64,000 bases of DNA, from the NCBI GenBank assembly GCA_910589415.1, contig OU342631.1:8556001-8620000 (forward strand), written 5' to 3'. A program made the translations under genes and the position numbers. A model generated the notes under the pieces. That model was given only the letters and a program-made list of their open reading frames with translations, was not told the DNA's origin and made no database searches. Below, piece by piece: positions 58,815 to 64,000 of the stretch (position 1 is the first letter of the stretch; each line of letters opens with the position of its first letter). This DNA is from Malachius bipustulatus (Eukaryota > Arthropoda > Insecta > Coleoptera > Melyridae).

Positions 58815-59700
58815 ACTTCTAGAAATAGGTAAATTTTACTTTCAAGGTAATGTTGACTATATGGCGAATATAACTTATAAGTTAGAAATAGGTTAATTTG
58901 AATTTTAAAGTAATATCGACTTTATGGTAAATATAACTTTGAAGTCAGAAATGGGTAAATTTAACTTTCTAAGTAACATCTACTTTATAGTAAATATGAC
59001 TCTGAAGTTACAAATAGGTCAATTTAACTTTCTAGGGAATAATGACTATATGGTACAGATATTATATTCGAAATTAAAAATAGGTAAATTTGACTTTCAA
59101 GGTGTAGAGGCATAGAGAAATGGCAATAATAATCATTAATTATTGTATAAATGTTTTTGTAATAATTAGTAATGTTTTGTTGTATAATATTGTTGAATCT
59201 AGTACTTTTCACCAGATAGACATCATAAAATTTTTTGAAAGTTAACTAAAAATTAACCTTTAGTTTATTTTTTGCCTTTAAATAGTAAATAAATATGAAT
59301 AGTTGGTAATCACCTAATCAGAAGTCCAACAAAGTTTATACTGACTTTATGGTAAATATAACTTTGAAGTTACAAATCGGTAAATTTAACCTTCAAGTTA
59401 TCATCGACTGTTTGACAACAACCTATAACTTTGAAGTTAAAAATAGGTAAATTTGTCTTTCAAGGTAATTCCGACTTTTAAGTAAGTATAACTTTCAAGT
59501 TCTAATATCTAAATTTGACTTTTAAGTAATATCGACTTTATAGTAAATATGACTCTTGAACTTTTAATGTAATATCGACTTTATGGTAAATATAACTTTG
59601 AAGTTACAAATTGGTCAATTTAACCTTCAAGATATTATCGACTGTATGATAACAACCTATAACTTTGAAGTTAGAAATAGGTAAATTTTACTTTCACAGT
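58815..59700 (+). repeat. 63-bp AT-rich minisatellite in two blocks
   Basis: ATAGGTAAATTT-type cores start at 58825, 58888, 58951, 59014 and 59080 (period 63, 63, 63, 66). Each unit includes ATATAACTTTGAAGTTA and GTAATATCGACTTTATGG. A second, more degenerate block runs 59335-59700; 59106-59334 between them is unrelated. The period is a multiple of three, which explains the open frame at 58924-59115. Confidence 0.88.
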
Positions 59701-61020
59701 CTAAAATTGTCTAAAACATTACTATTAAAATCATTGAAAGCTGAAAGTTAAGTATTTTTGACTAAAATACGACAGAATTTCCTAATCTTCATTTAAACAA
59801 CCAATTTTTGGTCCTTGTGACTGCATGATCGGAAGAACTCCCCCGAATATAACATAAATTAAGATCTTATTATGATAAAATAAAAATGTATCTCTATCTT
59901 TATAAAAATTTACAGATATTTCTATTCCTTCAGGAGGAAGGTACTTCTTGAGGAGATTGGGTATAATATTATTACCGTAACTGCACATCCGTCTCTTTTA
60001 CATTTACCAAAATAAACTCTGCTGGCGGCGAACGTTCCCAGAAAGAGAACTATAATAGTAAGCAAGTACCTACCAAACCTACCTACCAATCTAATTTATA
60101 GTTAGAGACAGCGCGTTATGGTCGAATTGAGATGTAACATGCGATTCTCGGATTGGTAATTAGCCATTGTTTCTAATTTATTGGCGCTAATAAAGAACTA
60201 AAATGTTTATATGGCCCCCGGTCCTATATCCTCTTATGTAATAACAACCAATGATAAATAATCGTTTCGCCGGATTGTACTTTATCTTCGGCTTGTTTGG
60301 AGCGAGCAAAATGACCTCTGCCAGCTCTAAATTCCTTGTTACAGTGTGGCCAAGATAACGAAACGAAACCATTAGCTGAGCGTTGCAGATACGAACAGTT
60401 AAACGATAAATTTATTATTTAACATCGGAAAATTAAATTTTATTGAGGCATGAAATCTTAATTTTTAATTTTAAAAGCTCATCATAGATAATTGGATTTT
60501 GAGCATGGACGTTTCTTAAATAAACTTCCTACCTAGCGTCATTCTTCTTTTTCTTTTGCGTTTTTTTTTTATATACCTATACTTACTTTTGTATCTTCGT
60601 TATGCCAACACTACAGATTCTTGTCATCTTTGAAAACTTTGAGATAACGTGAAATACATAATTATATATAAGAATTTTTTTTCTTCTTTTTCTTTTCATT
60701 TATTCCCTTTTTTATGACATGTATATTTTTGTCATCTTTTAGTCCACATAGAGTCCAGGATTGATCTTTTTGGTAGACGCATGGGTTACCCCAGCCCAGC
60801 ACTACCGTCCCTAGCTTAAATAGCAAAAAACGCATTGAATCGTTACCGTTCTTATCCGAGCTTGGATCGACGCAGTGAGTCGACCCGGATCGTATAAAAG
60901 CGAGTTGTATTGTTTTCATTATTTCATTTTTTTGCTGTTGGATACTTAATGAGGAGGGGAGAGATTTTTATTAAAATCGAAGAGAATTTTTTTTCGAAAA
61001 ATACGCATACCTACCTTTAG
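59701..61020. other. No recognised gene
   Basis: The minus-strand 85-codon frame at 60662-60919 contains LGTVVLGWGNPCVYQ but matches no family I know. No repeats beyond poly-A/T tracts. Confidence 0.4.
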
Positions 61021-62600
61021 TTTGAAAATTTCATGAAAAATCGAAGAATGGGACGTAATTTTGTGTGAGCACAGTCAGTCGACTGCCATACGAATAGGAA
61101 AAACAATCCAGTTGGACGGTAAAGTCATCAGTTTTCTCCCAAAACGGTAACAAAAATTTTGAAAAGCTGAAAAAATTTCTAATTTTCAATTTTGAACGGC
61201 CATATCTCGAGAACGCGAATTCGCAGGATAAAACGCTTCCAGTTTCGGAATCATCATCGTCTGGCACGTCCTCTAGCAAATTTTCAAGATACCGGAAGTT
61301 ATTATCGTTTTGAAAAAATTAAGAATTCCAAAACTTTCACCCGGAAAATGATTTTTCTCCCATATCTCGAAAACAGGGAGAGCTACAGAAGAACCGCTTA
61401 CAGTTCTGAACTTCTCGCACTTTCTATCGTCTGACGGAAAATTCGCATTAAAAATTAAGAAAAAAATACGAAAAAAAATTTGCACACCATCGAGTTTGAA
61501 ATTTTCATGAAAAATCGATGTCTCCAGAATGTGACGTAATTTTGTGTGCGTACAGACGACTGCCATACGAGTCGGAAAATTAATCCAGTTGGACCGTAAA
61601 GTTCTCAGTTTTCTCCCAAAACGGTAACAAAAATTTTGAAAAGCTAAAAAATTTGCTAATTTTCAAATTAAATTTAAACGGTCATATCTCGAAAACGGGG
61701 AGAGACACAGAAGAACCACTTACAGTTCTGAACTTCTCGCTCTTTCTATCGCCTGACGGGGGATTTTCATTAAAATCGAAGAGAAAAAAAATTCTTAAAA
61801 ATTTGCATCAAATTTTCAGGAAAAATCGATGTCTTCAGAACGAAGCGTAATTTTGTGTGAACACAGTCGACTGCCATACGAGTCGGTTAAAAAAATCAGC
61901 TGGACCGTAAAGTGCTCAGTTTTTTCACAAAACGAGATCAAAAATTTTGAAAAGCTAAAAAATTGCTAATTTTCATTTTTGAATGGCCATATCTCAAAAA
62001 CGCGGATTAGCAGCTTAAAACGGCTTTCAGTTTCGGAATTGCCATCGTCTGGCACGTTCTCAAGCAAACTTTAAAGAGGCCGCAAGTTATTGTCGTTTTG
62101 AAAAAATCGACAATTCCAAAACTTTCACCCGGAAAATGATTTTTCTCCCATATCTCGAAAACAGAGAGAGCTACAGAAAAATTGATTACACTTCTTAACT
62201 TCTTGCACTTTATATCGTCTGACGGGGGATTTTTATTAAAATTTAAGAGAAAATTTTTTTCGAAAAATTTGAATAGCTTTTGGCTTGAAAGGTTTTTGAA
62301 AAATCGATGTCTTCAGATTGGAACGTAATTTTGTGTGAGCATAGGCGACTGTCATACGAAAAGAGAAAACTATCCAGTTGGACGGTAAAGTCCTCAGTTT
62401 TTCTCACAAAAAATGAATAAAAATTTTTAAAAAAGTAAAAAAATTGTCAATTTTCAACTTTGTACGGTCATATTATCTCGAGAACGCGAATTTGTAGGAT
62501 AAAACGGCTTCTAGTTTCGGAATCGCCATCGTCTGGCACGTCCTCTCCTAAATTTTTAAGCTCCGAAATAATTGTCGTGGGTTCAAAGGGTTCAAAAGTT
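61021..62600 (+). repeat. ~480-bp tandem repeat, about 3.3 copies, one shortened
   Basis: CGTAATTTTGTGTG starts at 61054, 61535, 61846 and 62324 (spacings 481, 311 and 478 bp). Each unit has CATATCTCGA plus GAACGCG, TTTCGGAATC, CATCGTCTGGCACGT, ACTTTCACCCGGAAAATGAT, CAGTTGGACCGTAAAG and AAATCGATGTCT. The 311-bp unit lacks the ACTTTCACCCGG part. Frames on both strands here are repeat translations. Confidence 0.9.
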
Positions 62601-63466
62601 TAAACTTGAAAAACCCATCAGGATCTACGTCAATCATGAGTAATTTTATTATTGCACTTTTTGTTCCGGTAAAACCGAATTTCATCAAAATCGCTTCAGC
62701 GGTTTAGCTTTTATAGGTACCGAACAATTTCAGAATTGACTTTTTCACATCTCCTAGTGGTCAAACCAAGCAACTTTACACTGAGACTTAAATCGAGTTA
62801 GTTTTACTCGAGGAACACTTGGTATAGTGAGCTGTAAAGTTATTTCAGGTATTATAGAAATGTTTCAGAATATTAGCAGTTGCGTAAAAACGTATTTACA
62901 TCCAATCAAAAATTTTAAATTAATGTGAAATTGGCAATCCTCACAAGAACTAAAGTTTTAGGTCTCGGGAGACGCTTCATCAATCGAATTTTCTTTCATT
63001 CCGATAAACTAATTATTAGGTACCTAAATCTTGAACTTATTTTTTCAAATAAGAAGTAAAGAAAAAACAACTTAATCGTTAATTAATTAAATTGGCAGTG
63101 ATTGAAATGTAAATTTAGCTAAGAATTTTTCTCGCAATTAAGATTAAGTACCTACCTAAATACTCAAATATGAAATGTAAATATTTCATTCTTTGTGCGA
63201 CCAATAAACAAGCGAATACTTGGCTTAATGTATGTAAAACTCGAGCTATAAATATTCGAAAGATACAGAAGTTAATAATGAATGCATCACTTAATACGAG
63301 GAGATTTATAAAAATCAGCTTGGCATTTGAATGGGGCCGGATTACGCGTCGTGTTGATTGTGTTCGAGTTGTCGTTCTCCGGGACATTCCACATCCTCTT
63401 GCCTTATAATCATTAAATTCAAGCGGTTACATTTTTTGTAATTGAAAATGCACTGCAGGGAAATTC
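62601..63466. other. No recognised gene
   Basis: Carries AAATCGCTTCAGCGGTTTAG at 62689-62708, which resembles a motif I have seen in dispersed insect repeats, but no element boundary is visible. Overlapping frames near 63115-63409 lie on opposite strands and are not recognised. Confidence 0.4.
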
Positions 63467-64000
63467 CTATGACGCTCTGGGAGCGGTGCATGAGCGAAAA
63501 TGTCGATTCACGGTGGCTTTGAATTCTCTGCAGGTTGTATTCTTCGGTAAACACGCCCTTTGGAATCCTATACCAAAGTGATGTATTTCTACACATGAAA
63601 GAAGTCTGAAATAGGGTGTTGTACGAGGTGTAAGGAGCGGAACCTGATACGGATGAGCGTCTGCGGCTCGACGTGTATTTCTTCCGGTTATTTTTCTAGG
63701 TTTGATCAAGCGGGCCACGTCTTTTGAACACTTCCCAAAAAAATTACTGTAAAACAGACTTTCGATGTTCGACAGTGTCTAAATTTTTTGTCAAATCTGG
63801 GTCCCCAATCAAGTGGATGGCTCTTTTCTGAATAGAGTCGAGTTCTCTCAGACTTTTGGAGCTGAGCTCCAAACATGTGAGCAGTACTCCAATAAGGATG
63901 GTCGTATTTGGAGCCTTTTGTATAAGAGAAAAGCTGTTGAGGCGTATAGAAGTAGTAGTAAGTTTTTGAGAAGCACTGCTCTTTGCCAGACCTGCAACAT
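63467..64000 (-). pseudogene. 3' end of a non-LTR retrotransposon reverse-transcriptase ORF, degraded
   Basis: Read on the minus strand from the window edge, segments in three frames match the C-terminal part of insect LINE-type ORF2 proteins in order: LYKRLQIRPSLLEYCSHVWS, then LRELDSIQKRAIHLIGDP, then a TSFMCRNTSLWYRIP segment followed by VFTEEYNLQ, then FKATVNRHFRSCTAPRAS and a stop at 63467. Family versions read RPSLEYCSHVWG, IQKRAIRLIGDP, RTARLWNSLP and NLQxFK as I recall. Frameshifts occur near 63870 and near 63535, and an in-frame stop follows the second segment, so it is inactive. The catalytic part lies beyond the right edge or is lost. Confidence 0.82.

Noticed and set aside
60893..60925. 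TATAAAAG as a promoter
   Set aside because: No initiator-like TCAGT near +1 and no gene downstream.

Overview
The window is animal nuclear DNA, very probably from an insect. It is AT-rich, its introns are long and repeat-filled, and the one gene that can be read with certainty is a neuropeptide receptor split by consensus GT/AG introns. That gene, on the minus strand, encodes a crustacean cardioactive peptide (CCAP) receptor-type rhodopsin-family GPCR. A beetle is a reasonable guess from the look of the receptor, but this was not tested. No bacterial-style operons, tRNA, rRNA or CRISPR were seen.

Receptor gene, about 24.2 kb down to the left edge, minus strand. Exon 1 (23810-24031, after a 5' UTR piece 24032-24189) carries the N-terminal extracellular tail. 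Exon 2 (14017-14152) carries TM1, exon 3 (7290-7487) TM2 to TM3 with the DRY motif, and exon 4 (2958-3053) TM4. Splice sites and phases join into one open frame of 217 residues. The exons for TM5 to TM7 are not in the window and should lie left of position 1. The three complete introns are 9.7, 6.5 and 4.2 kb and hold most of the left-hand repeats. Intron 1 also contains a possible independent unit on the opposite strand: a TATA box plus TCAGT initiator at 16371-16402, then a pre-microRNA-like hairpin at 16845-16923.

Right of 24.2 kb I find no convincing protein-coding gene, only a short zinc-knuckle reading frame at 32.2 kb and a decayed reverse-transcriptase fragment at the right edge (63467-64000). 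The rest is repeat-dominated. A ~145-bp satellite occurs in four separate arrays (3.7-4.9, 8.1-10.3, 34.5-35.1 and 38.0-40.0 kb), with orientation switches and higher-order repeats. There are fold-back or MITE-type elements (36.7, 37.1-38.0, 42.3, 54.3 and 55.6-57.8 kb), a 1,138-bp tandem duplication built around a 160-bp palindrome (40.3-42.8 kb), and several unrelated tandem families with units from 46 to 481 bp (5.7, 14.5, 18.0, 22.3, 26.9, 44.5, 50.1, 58.8 and 61.0 kb). A sequence matching the CTCF consensus at all 15 positions lies at 43646-43660.

The most interesting items are the microRNA-like hairpin with a core promoter 445 bp upstream, antisense inside the receptor intron, and the satellite family, whose arrays sit against transposon-type CAGGGTG ends and change direction at palindromes. 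All calls come from reading the sequence; no search or folding program was run.
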